Source: Rhodotorula mucilaginosa
Lineage: Eukaryota > Basidiomycota > Microbotryomycetes > Sporidiobolales > Sporidiobolaceae
Reading direction: 5' to 3'
NCBI GenBank assembly: GCA_034406715.1
Contig: CP137868.1
Location: 868,001 to 932,000, forward strand
DNA: 64,000 bases
Part shown: one piece after another, positions 10,418 to 21,379 of the stretch
How the letters are laid out: every line of letters starts with the position of its first letter
How positions within the stretch are numbered: position 1 is the first letter of the stretch
The notes under the pieces: model-generated
What the model was told of the DNA's origin: nothing
Database searches by the model: none
Seen by the model: only the letters and a program-made list of their open reading frames with translations
Made by a program: the position numbers and the translations under genes

Positions 10418-13400
10418 ATGAAGCGGGCTTACAACTCGTCGGCGTCGGCGTCTGCGTCTGCGTCGGCCAACCCGTACGCGAACGCGAGCTACACCTCGGC
10501 TCCACCGCTTCCACCCGGACCCCCTCCGCTCCCTCCCCAGCAGCAGCCTGGGCAGCCTGGACAGCAGGCGTATCCGTATGCTGCTACCTATGGCGCACCG
10601 CCGCAGCCAGCAGCCGCCGTCATGGCTGCCCATCCCCAGTACCCTGGCTACGGCTACGGCTCGGTCAGTTCAGCACACCCCCGTAGAGCACTCCAAGTCG
10701 AAAGGATAAACTGACACTGTGCTCTCACAGGCTGTGACTGGCGCAGCAGCCTCGCCCTACCAGCCTCAACAGCAGCAACAGCAACAAGCCGCTCCGGTCG
10801 ACGCCGCCACCGCTGCCCAGTACGCCGCCTACTACGCCGCCTACGCGCAACAGGCAGCAGCAGTAGCTACCATGTCCCCGTATGGAGCAGCAGCAGCAGC
10901 TGCACCTTCCGCCGCGTCACCATACAGCCAAGGGATGACTGCGACCAGAGGAGGAGGAGGCGGAGGAGGAGGACCCGGTTCAGGCTCGCCCGGCGCTCCG
11001 CCTTACAAGCGCACGAGGTACGACTCGTCGTCTTCTTCTTCTGCTGCGGCGGTGGCGGGGTACGGAACCGCGCAGCCGTACCACCACCACCAACAGCAGC
11101 AGCCGCCTCTCCCGCCCGGTCCTCCCCCTCCAACTCCGTACGGTAGTACCGCAGCTCCTCCCGGCGCTTCTTCCTCCATGGTGCCGATGCCGCCTTCCGT
11201 ACTCCCGCCGCTCGGCGGAGGAGGAGGAAGAGGACCCCCGCCTGTCCGGAATGCAGGTCCGCCGCCCGCGTCGTCGAGTAGTCACTACGGCTCCGCGTTG
11301 CGCGGCGGAGGACCTCCCGGCTTGCCCGCCCGACCGGAACCCTTTGGACCACCTGGATCGAGCTTGTACGACGGTCCACCACGAGGAGGAGGTCCCCGTG
11401 ATCGGGGTCGAGACGGTCCCCCTCGCGGCGGTGGGTCTCGATACGATGACGATTACCCGCCGCCGCCCTCGTCGTCGGCGTTCCCACCTCGCCGTGGGGG
11501 TGGAGGGCCTTCTTCGAGCGGCGGCGGCGGGGGATACTCGGGAGAGCGGGATCATCGCGATCGAGGCGGTGGTCCTCCTTTACCCCCTCTTCCTCCTCGG
11601 GGCGCGCCAATGGGCCCTCGTGGCGGCGGCGGCGGTGGCGGCGGTCCGTACGGCAGGCATGACGACTATCCTCCGCCTCATCCACGAGGCGGCGGCGGGA
11701 GTCGGCGCGACGACCGAGCGGGGATCCCTTCAGGACCATCCGGGCGCGGCGGCGGCGGAGCGCCGAACGGTCCCTCTGGACGCTATGGTTCTTCCGGAGG
11801 AGGAGGAGGCGGCAACCTCCCCAGTGGTCCTCGCGGAGCCCCAAACGCGCCGAGAGGTCCCAAAGGTGGCGCGCAAGGGGGAGCAGGTTCCTCCTCCGCT
11901 GCCGGAGCGGCGGCCGGTTCCGCGACGTCCTCCTCGGCGGCACTTGCGGTCCCGAGTGGTCCGAGCCGGGGAGGCGTGAACCAACAAACGTCGCGCAACC
12001 AACGCAAGTGGGGCTCGGCGGCGACCTCTGCCGGACCTGGCAAATCCACCTCTTCGAATCGTCGCAGCGGCGACCGCGACCGCGACCGCGAACGAGGCGA
12101 TCACGACACCTCTTCTTCTGCTTCTTCTTCGAAGCGGACTTTGACCGATTTTAGGATCGAAGGGCTCGGGATTCCGGAGCTCGAGTGGGAATGGCGCGCG
12201 GCGAGGATCGAGGACGAGATGAAGCGCGTGGCTGGCGAATTGGATCGCCAAGTTGAAGAGAAGAAGCAGCAGAAGGAGCAGCAAGAGGGCGAAGGTGACG
12301 AGAAGGCAGCAGGGGAGGAGGAGGAGGAGCATGACGACACGGCGGCGGCCGGCGGCGGCGAGGAGGACGAGGTCGTCGACATGTCGATCGAGCTCGCTGC
12401 TCCGCCGCCGCCGCCGACGAGTACGACAGACGTACCTGCTCCCGTCGCCGGCAAGCACCGCCGCGAAGACGACGAGGACGACGATGAGGACGGCGAAGGC
12501 GCCGAGTCGACCGCTCCCACGGCGGTGGGTTCCGGTTCCGGTTCCGGCGACGTCGACGGGAACGGCGTCACCTCGGTACAGCAGTCGACGGAGAGGGAGA
12601 GAAAGAACCACTCGGACCACGCCAACAAGCACAAGAAGGTCCGAGTCGGCGATGTCGAAATCGATCCGACGCCGGAAATGGTCGTCGTCGTCGCTGCTGC
12701 TGCGGTCCAGCCCGAAGGACTCCTCGAATCGGTCGGAGAAGCCGCCGAGGTGGTCGAAGCGGCGGCAAGTGAAGCAACTGCGGATGACTCGGCGGGGCTC
12801 AACAGCGCGACAGAGGCAGGACCGACTTCAGCCGAAGAAGGCGACGCGAAACCGGAAGAAGAGTCTGCTGCTCAAGACGAGGACGACGAGCGCGACGAGC
12901 GAGAGCCAGACGAAGAAGAGGAGGAGGAGGAGGAGGACGTGGACGGCGCTCCTATCGATATCTCTGCCGACTCGGAATCCGTTTCCGGCTTCGACGAGAC
13001 TGGTGCGACCTCGTCCCCGGCCAAGAAGGATCGAGACGTTCCGGCCGCGGCTCCGCCTCCGCCGCCGCGCGAGAACTCTCGTCTTCGGATCTACTTCTCT
13101 ACGCCCGTCTCGAGTAGGTCGAGCTACACCGTTCCCGGCTCGGCCGCCGCGCAGGACAAGTCCACTCACTCGCAGGAGAAGGAAAAGGACCGTCGCGAGT
13201 CGACTGCACCGACTGAAGTCGCTGCGTTGACCTCCTCTGCTATCAAGGAGGAGGAGGAAGAGACTGGGGATGCGGATGGACAAGAGGAGCCTGCGCCGAC
13301 TCCGGCTGAGCAGCCGCCGAAGGAGGAGGCGCTTTCCGAAGCTGTCCCTCCTGCCGAGATCGATCGGAAACTCGAGGAGGAAACTCAGCCGGACGAGCCG

Positions 13401-15136
13401 ACCGTCGCCACGACGGAGACGAACGGTATCAAAGCAGAGACGGAGGACCCAGCGGCGCCGAAGGAGTCCACCGGCAGCGACTCGGAGGCTCTCCCCAATG
13501 CGTCGTCGATCGAGCCCGAAGCAGCGCCCGAGGTCGCGACGGAAGCTCCTGCAGAGTCGACGGACGCTGCCGATGCGCCAGCGGCCGAAGCCGAGAATGA
13601 CAACGTGGACGGGGAGCCAGTCGTCAAGGAGGAGACTCGCCAGCCTTCGCCGGCGCCGTCCGCTGCCCCCTCCGCGGTCGAGACGGTCTCGGCACCGCTA
13701 CCTCCCGAGCCTGCTGCCGACCGCATCTCGATCTCGTACGCGCGCAACACTCGCCGCATGGTGCTCGACGCCGACGTGGTCGAGGCAGTCAAGATCTACC
13801 GCGGCGAAGGCAGGATCGAACTTGTCGTGAACTGCAAGCCTGCCATCTACGGCGATGCCGAGAACCCGCTCGATGACGAATTCCGAGTGTGCAAGGGTGT
13901 CTTGGTGCGTGTCGCATCGCCCATCCGCAGTTGTGTGCGTGGTGACCGTGCTGACGAGAGCCTGAACGCGCAGCTCGAATCGCTCGACGTCGAAGCAGAC
14001 CAGTACATCGTCGTCGGCCGGAACGGGCTTGCGCGCGCCTGGGCTACTCATGCCGAACAACCGAACGAGACCTCGGAGCATGACAACCTCCTCCCGCCTT
14101 TGCACCGCCTGCTCGTCGATCTCGACGTCCAGGACCCGAGAGCCATTGCATTCACTTCCGACAGCTTCACGGTGGCGGCGCACCTCGACCGGGTCAACCC
14201 GCTAACGGAAGCGCGGTGGGTCAAGACTGGAGAGGTGGACCAGTACATTCTCAGTCTCGGCATCAGCAACGGCGTGGATCCGAAGGATTCGAGCAAGCTA
14301 AGCGAGTGGAGAAACAAGATCCGCATCGTCGACCCCGATCCTGTGAGTAGACCAAGTCAAGGAACTTGCACGGACGACTTGCCTTCTGACGAGAACTCAT
14401 CTTTGCAGCCTCCTACGATCCAAGACACGCTCGACTCGTGGGCGACGAGCTCAAACATCGGCTCGCTGGCCGAACGGCAAAAGTTTGTCCAGACGCACAT
14501 GTCTGATATCGACAACGGTAAGTCTTTTGCTCTTTGCTTTGGACGTCAGTACGAAGCTGCTTGGCGGCCACTGGGTCCGGGACGCGGGTCGGGTTGTGCT
14601 GCAGCGGACGGCGGGAAGAGGTTTCCAGAGGCTGACTGAAGGTCGCCTATCTCCCCGGTTCCCCCTCCTCTTGCGCGCATGATCTCACGGGCGTTCGCGA
14701 CTGGTTTCCCTTTCTTCCTGGATCGTCTCGGCTTCGCGCAGTCGTCGAAATCTTGCTTCGCTTGACGCGCGGCGATCGCGCCGGCCCTTCGCACTATTCC
14801 TCTTCGGGTCCGAACCAGCAACCAGCGGCGGTCGGCGCGCTCGCGGTGACGCTGAACGCGCCGTTCGCGGACCAGCAGACGCAAGTGAGTCTGGCGGTGC
14901 TGGGCATGTTCCGCCTCTCGGTCGAGACGGCGCGGAAAGCCGGGATCGACGCGGGCGAGGTGGAGAAGCAGGTCGCCGAGATTGTGCGGATGCTGCCGCA
15001 CCACTTGCAGTTCAAGGCGATCGATGGCATGTTCCGGGAACTGGTCAAGGGTCAAAAGGGCGGGTCGGGCGGTGGCGGCGGAGGAGGCGGTTACAGCGGA
15101 CCGCGCGGAGGCAAAAAGGGTCGGCGCGGCGATTGA
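10418..15136 (+). CDS. large proline/RGG-rich protein with conserved C-terminal region, about 1430 aa
   Basis: Exons 10418-10663, 10731-14342, 14409-14517 and 14742-15136 close in phase. A further in-frame intron at 13905-13973 is likely. The first 450 residues are low complexity: Ser/Ala repeats, poly-Pro blocks (PPLPPGPPP), Gln tracts, then many RGG/GGG-type segments typical of RNA-binding or condensate-forming proteins. A long acidic Glu/Asp/Ala-rich middle follows. Folded sequence appears only near the C-terminus: 'RISISYARNTRRMVLDADVV' through 'GRIELVVN', 'LLESLDVEADQYIVVGRNG', 'LTEARWVKTGEVDQYILSLG' and a helical tail 'VEKQVAEIVRMLPHHLQFKAIDGMFRELV', ending in Gly/Lys/Arg. I do not recognise the family. 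An RNA-related role is a guess from composition alone. Confidence 0.8.
13905..13973 (+). other. probable in-frame intron (69 bases)
   Basis: GTGCGT donor after 'CKGVL', CGCAG acceptor before 'LESLDVEADQ' and a GCTGAC branch site about 20 bases upstream of the acceptor. The length is a multiple of three without a stop, so retention would add 23 residues. Removing it gives a smoother conserved-looking sequence. Confidence 0.6.
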
Positions 15137-16501
15137 GCGCGGTCGTCCACACCGGTGGGGTTCTTGCCATCAGCTCGAGATGCGAGGGTGAGGTTGGCAG
15201 GTCCTCGTCTTTTTGGTGGCTGCTGGGTCGGAGCGTGTACGGTAGGAACCGAACGCGATCGGAGGAAGGAAGAATGGCGGCGGCGTCGTCTGCCCGCGGA
15301 TGGAATTGCAGGCACAAGTGTTTGCCAGCATGTCTCTCGCGGCTGTCTCTCCTCGATGTCTTCTATATCACACTCTGCGGATGTGTCGACGTGCTGGTTA
15401 GGTTGCGGTGTCGGGGATTCTCTTTCACTGGAGCGACTGGTGGTTGAACCTTCTCCCCGGAGAACCCGGTCACGCCCGTATCGATGCGCTTGTTTCATGT
15501 TCGCTGGCTCTCTCATTGCTACATCCTCGAGGCGAGTCCTCCGGCGACCAGGATCCCCATTCAAGAGCCGGCACGCGCAGGTTTCCCGCCGCCGAGACAT
15601 CAAGGGGCGTTCCATGCTGTAGTGTCTTTGCGGCGCATTTGCCATGTCCCCATCGTTATCCGTTCACTTGCAGATCAGCGGTCCGTTACCGCGCGTCCTT
15701 TGCCCGCGACCGAACTACGAGAGAGTCGAGCCATTCTGAAGCAGGTCTTTTCGGAGGACGCTGCACAGTGAGCGATGTCCGGCACGGCGGCAGGGCAAAG
15801 GGCGGAGAGGCAAGAGGAATTTTCACTCGGAGAAAGCTTAAGGAGCGATATGCGTAGCTATAGGTCAGAAAAAGTCTCGCAGCTGATTTTCGAGCAAAAA
15901 ATGGGGCGTGATGGCGTTGGGAGATGTTCAGCGTCAAACCCAGCACAGCAGTGGCGCGGATGTCAAGCGTGTGAAAAGAAGCCATGCGACCTGTCCAGCA
16001 CTATATATGTGGCAGCGGGTGGCGTCGTCGCGCGGTCATGTGGGCCCGCGGAGCAAGCGGTTTCCCGCTCCGGAGCCGTGATTTGAGCGAGGGCCACGAT
16101 CGAAGCTGCATTGTCTTAGCAGGTGAAAAGGATCTGCCACGCGACTAGTGCGCCAGTGGCGAGGCGAGCGAGAGCGGTTTCGGAGATCCTACGTCGGCGG
16201 GCGTGGCGCGGAAGGGCCGCTGAGGCGATTCGCGGCGGGCGCGGCGAGCTTGAGCGAGCGAGCAGATCGGTTCCTCTTTCCTCGTCTGAGCCTTCAGCCA
16301 CAGGTGCGTCCAGTCAGGTGCCCTGCTGACTCACAAGCCCTCAGCTGACCCGTTTTCGCTCCCTCTCGCGCCCCCCGCTGCCGCCGTCGACTCGTTCGCC
16401 GCCACCTCTTTCCTTTCGTGCTCCCACCTTTTTCGCCTGCTCTCGACTCGCGCCCTGCAACCTCTCTACGCGCCTATCGACCTTTGCCACCACCAGCAAG
16501 C
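15137..16501. other. intergenic region upstream of RPS27
   Basis: About 1.37 kb holding the 3' end of the RGG-protein gene and the promoter of the ribosomal protein gene. A TATATAT lies at 16003-16008. The 60 bases before the ATG are pyrimidine-rich on the plus strand, as is common before highly expressed fungal ribosomal genes. Open frames here on both strands show no recognisable protein features. Confidence 0.5.
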
Positions 16502-17349
16502 ATGGTGAGCTTTCGACTCGTGCTCGGATCGGACCGTTCGAGTGGGATGGGACGCGTTTCGGGCGGGGGGAGGTGCACTCGAGCCAGTCGAGCCAGTCAC
16601 GCGAGGGTACACGGTGGCGTCGTTTCGTCGCAGGCGAGGCAGAGCGCAAGGGCTCGCACGTCTGTACTGGCAGGCATACGACTTGGGAGGCGGCCATATG
16701 CGCGCTGTGTGCGCCACGGCGAGCGAGACGCGCGTGTCCCTCAAATTTGCCAGCAGTCGAGACTCGGCCGCCAACCCACATCACCAAATCACTTCGCCAC
16801 CCACTCGCGAGGATCAGAGCTGATCGTGTGTCTACCGCCTACAGTCCCTCGCTGTCGACCTTCTCAACCCGTCGCCGGAGCAGACTGCCCAGACCCACAA
16901 GCTCAAGAGGCTTGTGCAGTGCGTCGCCAATCCCTCGTTTCACACTGTGCCTGACTCGAAGGTCCTGACGTCTTCCTCTCGCGCAGGTCGCCCAACTCGT
17001 ACTTCATGGACGTCAAGGTGAGGACTCGGGCAGTTTGGAACGCGGGCGAACCATGATGCGTTGGACCGCGGGCGGGGGAAAATGTTGGTCAGAGGTTGAT
17101 GAGGGAGTACTCACCTTCCTTTTCTCTCGCAGTGCCCGGGTTGCTTCAACATCACCACCGTCTTCTCGCACGCCCAGACCGTCGTCCTCTGCGGCTCGTG
17201 CTCGACTGTCCTCTGCCAGCCGACCGGTGGCCGCTGCCGTCTCACCGAGGGTGCGTTCCACTCTCTTTCCCAACTTTCGCTTCTCCTTCGTGCGTGGGCG
17301 CTGACTTTGGTTCGACTATGCAGGCTGCTCGTTCCGCCGGAAGCAGTAA
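16502..17349 (+). CDS. RPS27: 40S ribosomal protein eS27, 83 aa
   Basis: Small-subunit ribosomal protein with a C4 zinc finger. Five exons close in phase: 16502-16504 (the ATG alone), 16845-16918, 16987-17017, 17133-17250 and 17324-17349. The protein starts [14 protein letters not shown] and contains '[20 protein letters not shown]', the family signature. The zinc ligands are visible as CPGC and CGSC, 14 residues apart, followed by '[20 protein letters not shown]'. Length and sequence match eS27 throughout. Intron 1 is long (340 bases) and directly follows the start codon, a layout common in ribosomal protein genes where intron 1 carries expression signals. Confidence 0.97.
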
Positions 17350-17420
17350 ACTGGGTTCTACGCTGTAACGTTTGACCTGGTTTTTAACGGTCGTCGGGTT
17401 GTTCTTGTGACCCCGGCGGT

Positions 17421-17450
17421 GTCAGGATCACGCGCGTCAGGATCACGCGC
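17421..17450 (+). repeat. 15-base perfect tandem repeat
   Basis: The word GTCAGGATCACGCGC occurs twice head to tail in the region between RPS27 and the acyltransferase-like gene. A short GA-dinucleotide run follows at about 17463-17480. Confidence 0.9.
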
Positions 17451-17631
17451 TTTGGATCGGAACGAGAGAGAGAGAGAGAGGCAGACGCGGCAGGTTCCTC
17501 TGCGTGCTGCCACGGCTAGGGCGTTATGTCTCCGGTGATTTGCAAGACGAACCCGCGGGCGTCATTGAAATCGGCGGGAAAGAGGGGAGTCCCTCCTGGC
17601 TTCTGCACCCTTGGCCTCGCGCGCTGTACAG

Positions 17632-17637
17632 TATATA
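17632..17637 (+). promoter_or_regulatory. possible TATA box
   Basis: TATATA 21 bases before the ATG chosen at 17658. The spacing is very short for a 5' leader. Either the leader is minimal, translation starts at a later ATG, or the motif is not used. Confidence 0.3.
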
Positions 17638-17657
17638 CCCTCTGCGCTCGGCCGAGG

Positions 17658-19797
17658 ATGAAGCGGTCAGACTGGCCAGGCTATCGGGCGGGCCATCGCT
17701 GGTCTCGCATAAAGACCGCCAACGCGTCGGGAGTCGAGCAGGTCGACGCTTTCAGCCGCCCTCTCGGACTCCTCGAGAGCGGGTTCGACGTCGGCGGACA
17801 GAAGCAAGGCCAGTCCGACATTCACGCGCTGCTCAAGGTCGATCTGCAGCCGGCCGAGGCCATCGAGGGAGGCGTCGACTGCCAGCAAGACTGGTCTGAT
17901 CGATTCGTCGAGCGAATTTTGCTCGCCTGGACGACTGTGCGGGGCCGGCACCCCTTGTTGGCATCACGAGTTCGCGACGGAGGGGACGCCTGCATTCCCG
18001 GAGGAGTGAACCCCCGCGAGTTCGTTTACGTCCCGCCGACCTCGTTCGAAGCTGCCGTCTGCGCCGCACAAGACACCGTCCTGCTACACGAGACTGGCTC
18101 CTCCGAATCGCTCGACGAGGCGTGTCTGGCAATCCTCGATCGATTCATCCTTAACGGCGAGCGGGTCCTCCTCGATCAGTCAGAATGTCTTGCTCGTCTC
18201 GTTCTGATCCGCCACCCCGTCGAACCGCTCAAGCTCGGCTTGGCCCTCGTCGTCGCACACGTGGTGCGTCCCGCACTCGCTTCTGGCTCGAGGGCAAGAA
18301 AAGCTTACGCTCGTGGGCTACTGCTATAGGCTTGTGACGCGCTTTCGGCTTTCCGGGTACTGCGCGAACTCTTCGACGAGGTGGTCGCCGTGCCTATCGA
18401 CGATGCCGAGATCTCGAGCGGAGGAACGCCGCTGTATCGCTTAGACGATTTTTTGATTGCGCCGAGGCCGCCGCTTCCCTTTCCTCCACGCCTGCGACGC
18501 GCCGAATCATGTCCGGAACCCACACCTTGGCCCGAAGAGTTGTGCCTCCCGCTGGCGAGCGAAGAGCACTATCCAGTCATCCCGACGAGCGAAGGAAATC
18601 AGCTGCCGAGTCGCGCTCGAAGGAGGTGGTTCTGGGCGTTCAAGCGCGTAGTCTTGCTCCGACGTCAAGAACGCTATCCCCGCACGTTGCTGTTCCCACG
18701 CATACCGCTCAGCGGAGATGCGCCCACTCCGCCACAACCGAAAACGCGCTGGCCGCGACTACGATTTGACACGGCGACGTCGGCGCAAGTGTTTGCCATC
18801 TGTCGCCACGAAGGCATTTCTCCGAGTGCGTCCTCGAGTTCGGAGTATCGCTGCATTATGCAGATCTGACTTTCTCATTTACTGTCGCTCCTGCTAGGTA
18901 TGCTTCTTTACGCCATGACTTCGATGGCACTCGTCCGCATCCTCGCCGCTGCCCATCCCTCTGAACCTTACCATCCAATCGTGCTCGGTTTCCCCTTCTC
19001 CTCCCGACCTTTCTGCGATCGACAGCCGGACCCTCACATTGCCGACGAAACACTACTCGGGTTCAGCGACCCGCTCGTCGACGTCGCGCTGCGGATCACA
19101 TTCTCTCAGATCCACCTTCCTTCCGTCTCGCTCGATCTTCGTGCCTCGGAAGACCGGCGACGAATACGATGGCAGGCTCTGCAGAGCGCCCGCCTCGCGA
19201 AACGGCAGTTTGCCCGGATGCTCGAGCCGGAGCAACTCACCCGAGTCCTTCTCCACGCTGAGGCGTACGGGCGGATTCTTGATCGTGTCCTGTACGTCGT
19301 CGTGGGTTGCCTCTCGCACTCTCGGTCGTTCCTGATGCGGTCGTTCTTGCGGGCAGGAGTATGGGTGGCAATAACCCGGTTCCTTACAAGCGGATCCCGA
19401 CGTCCTTGAACGCGAGCAGTGAGCTCAACCTCTTAAAGCCTTGTTTGTCTCGTTCGCAGCTGACCACGTGCGGCTTGATGATCCGCTAGTGATCGGCGAC
19501 GTCGATCGCATATTTCCCTCTACCTATACGTTCCCTCCGAGGCCGGGCGACCGGACAACCGAGACTGCGACTCGGGCAGGAGGGCGAACGACGGCCCCTT
19601 GCAGCCTCCAGTTGCACGACCTGCGCTTCGGCACCCGACTCCATCGCGGAGAGGGCATGCTCATGGAAGCTTATACATGGCAAGGGATGCTGACGGTCTG
19701 TCTTGGCGCCGACGACGAGTTGATCCGGCCGGAGGACGTCGATGCGCTGCTCGCCGGGATTCGAGAGATCGGTCACCTTGTAGCTTCTCCTGAATAG
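17658..19797 (+). CDS. condensation-domain/acyltransferase-like enzyme, about 631 aa
   Basis: Five exons close in phase: 17658-18263, 18330-18825, 18898-19291, 19357-19418 and 19460-19797. The protein has the layout of the CoA-dependent acyltransferase/condensation superfamily. It has an N-terminal 'RPLGLLESGFDV' with 'QSDIHALLKVDL', the core helix motif 'RGRHPLLASRV', then the active-site HxxxD in 'VAHVACDALSAFRVLRELFD' (split by intron 1). The second half starts 'EGISPSMLLYAMTSMALVRI', the usual start of the second lobe, and includes 'GMLMEAYTWQGMLTVCLGAD'. The substrate cannot be read from sequence. It stands alone, with no polyketide or peptide synthetase nearby, so it is more likely a stand-alone O- or N-acyltransferase. 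An upstream in-frame ATG at 17526 would add 44 poorly conserved residues. Confidence 0.75.
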
Positions 19798-20130
19798 ACG
19801 GGAGGTAAAATATTCGTGCTTCCGTTATGCAGGCGCACATCATCGAGATGTCTGGGCGATAGAGTGAAGAAAAGTTTTTCTTCTCCTCTCCCGGCGTCGA
19901 TTCGACGTGTCGCTCCGCTCCGGCGAACACGCGAGCGAGGGTGTAGCGCTGCTTGAGCTCTCTACGCGACTTTCCATCAGGCTGTTCAGGACTCGCGCCT
20001 GCGTCGTGCCAGTCCGCGTCTGGTACGTCCTGCTCTCGCTTGGCCGGGGCCGCTTAAACTTGCGCCCACGACCTCCAGCGTTTCGCTCTCCTCCGCCCTC
20101 GAGCTGACGGTCTTGCGGACGAGCGTGCAG
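19798..20130. other. intergenic region upstream of SEC16
   Basis: 333 bases; 3' end of the acyltransferase-like gene and SEC16 promoter and leader. No defined site recognised. Confidence 0.5.
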
Positions 20131-21335
20131 ATGAGCGGACCAGGTCCCGGCTACGGTCGAGGAGCCTCGCAGCCGCAGCAGTACTACGCTCCGCAGCAGC
20201 AGCAGCAGCAGTCGTCGTACGCCGCGGGTGGAGCACAACACGACTACGATCCGGCGTCGCACTACGGCGCCACGGAGCAGCGACCGTTCGAGACGCTGTA
20301 CGAACAGGAGGAGCCGGTCTCGCCCGAGATGAACCGGCAGAACGAGCAGCAGCACTGGGGCGGAGGCGGCGCTCGGCAGCAGCAGCAGCAACGAGGCGGC
20401 GAGAATCCCTACAGCCAGCAGGGCTACGACCACTACGATCAGCAGAGCTCGTACGGCGCTTACGGACAGCAGCAGCAGCAGCAAGGTTACGACCCGGCCG
20501 CGTACCAACAGAGCGCCGCTGGTGCGTCCGAGGCCGGATCCCATCACCCGGAGCAGCAGCAGCAGCAATTCGACGCACCGTACTACCCCGGCTGGATCTA
20601 CGACGCCGCGAGCAACTCGTATCTGCCCGATCCAGACTATCAAGGGGACGCCGGCGCCGAAAGTCAAGGATACGAGCAGGAACAGGAGCAGGTGCAGCAC
20701 GTTGCGGACGCTCAGTCCGACGCCGGAGCCTACCAAAGCCAGAGCGCGGCTGCAGATCCGTACAATGGGCAGCAGTACGACGCCCAGGGTGCCGAGCATG
20801 GCGGTCAAGCGAACGACGGCGCTCCGCCTGATCAGAAGCAGTTCGAGCCGCCGCACTACCCGGGATGGATCTTCGACTCGGCGAGCAACTCTTACCTGCC
20901 GGACCCGAATTATCAAGGCGAGGGCGAGGGCGACGGCGCCACCGCAGACACTCAGCAGCACGGCTACGAGGGGCAGTACCCGGCCGAGAACGCTCAGCAG
21001 GACCCGTACGGTTCGCGGGCAGGGCAACAACACTATGGCGAGACCGCGGGAGATCCCTACGCCGCGGATTCGAACCCGTACGCCAACGAGGAGCAGCACA
21101 ACGATCCGTTCGCCCAAGGAGACGGTCAGGAACCGTACGCGCAGAGCAACCAGCACGACCCGTACGCCCGCACCGAGCAGGACTCGTTCGGCCAGGACGA
21201 CCACTACGGCAGGTACGGCCAACAAGATCAGCAGTACGCCGCCTACGATCAGCAACCACCACAGCAGGCCGACTACGGCCAAGAGGCGCACGATCCGTAT
21301 GGCCGGTCCGACGCGAGTCAGGAACGAGCGGCACC

Positions 21336-21379
<44 letters not shown>

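Larger units (their letters stand above)
17350..17657. other. intergenic region RPS27 to acyltransferase-like gene
   Basis: 308 bases holding the RPS27 3' end, the 15-base tandem repeat, a GA run and a TATATA at 17632-17637 just before the next gene. Confidence 0.5.

Noticed and set aside
11251-13230. Long alternative frames over the RGG protein gene
   Set aside because: Arg/Ser-rich frames produced by frame-shifted reading of Glu/Asp- and Gly-rich codons.
15091-15645. 184-residue minus-strand frame downstream of the RGG protein gene
   Set aside because: Arg/Pro/Ser-rich with no motif, no splice support and overlap with the end of a real gene.
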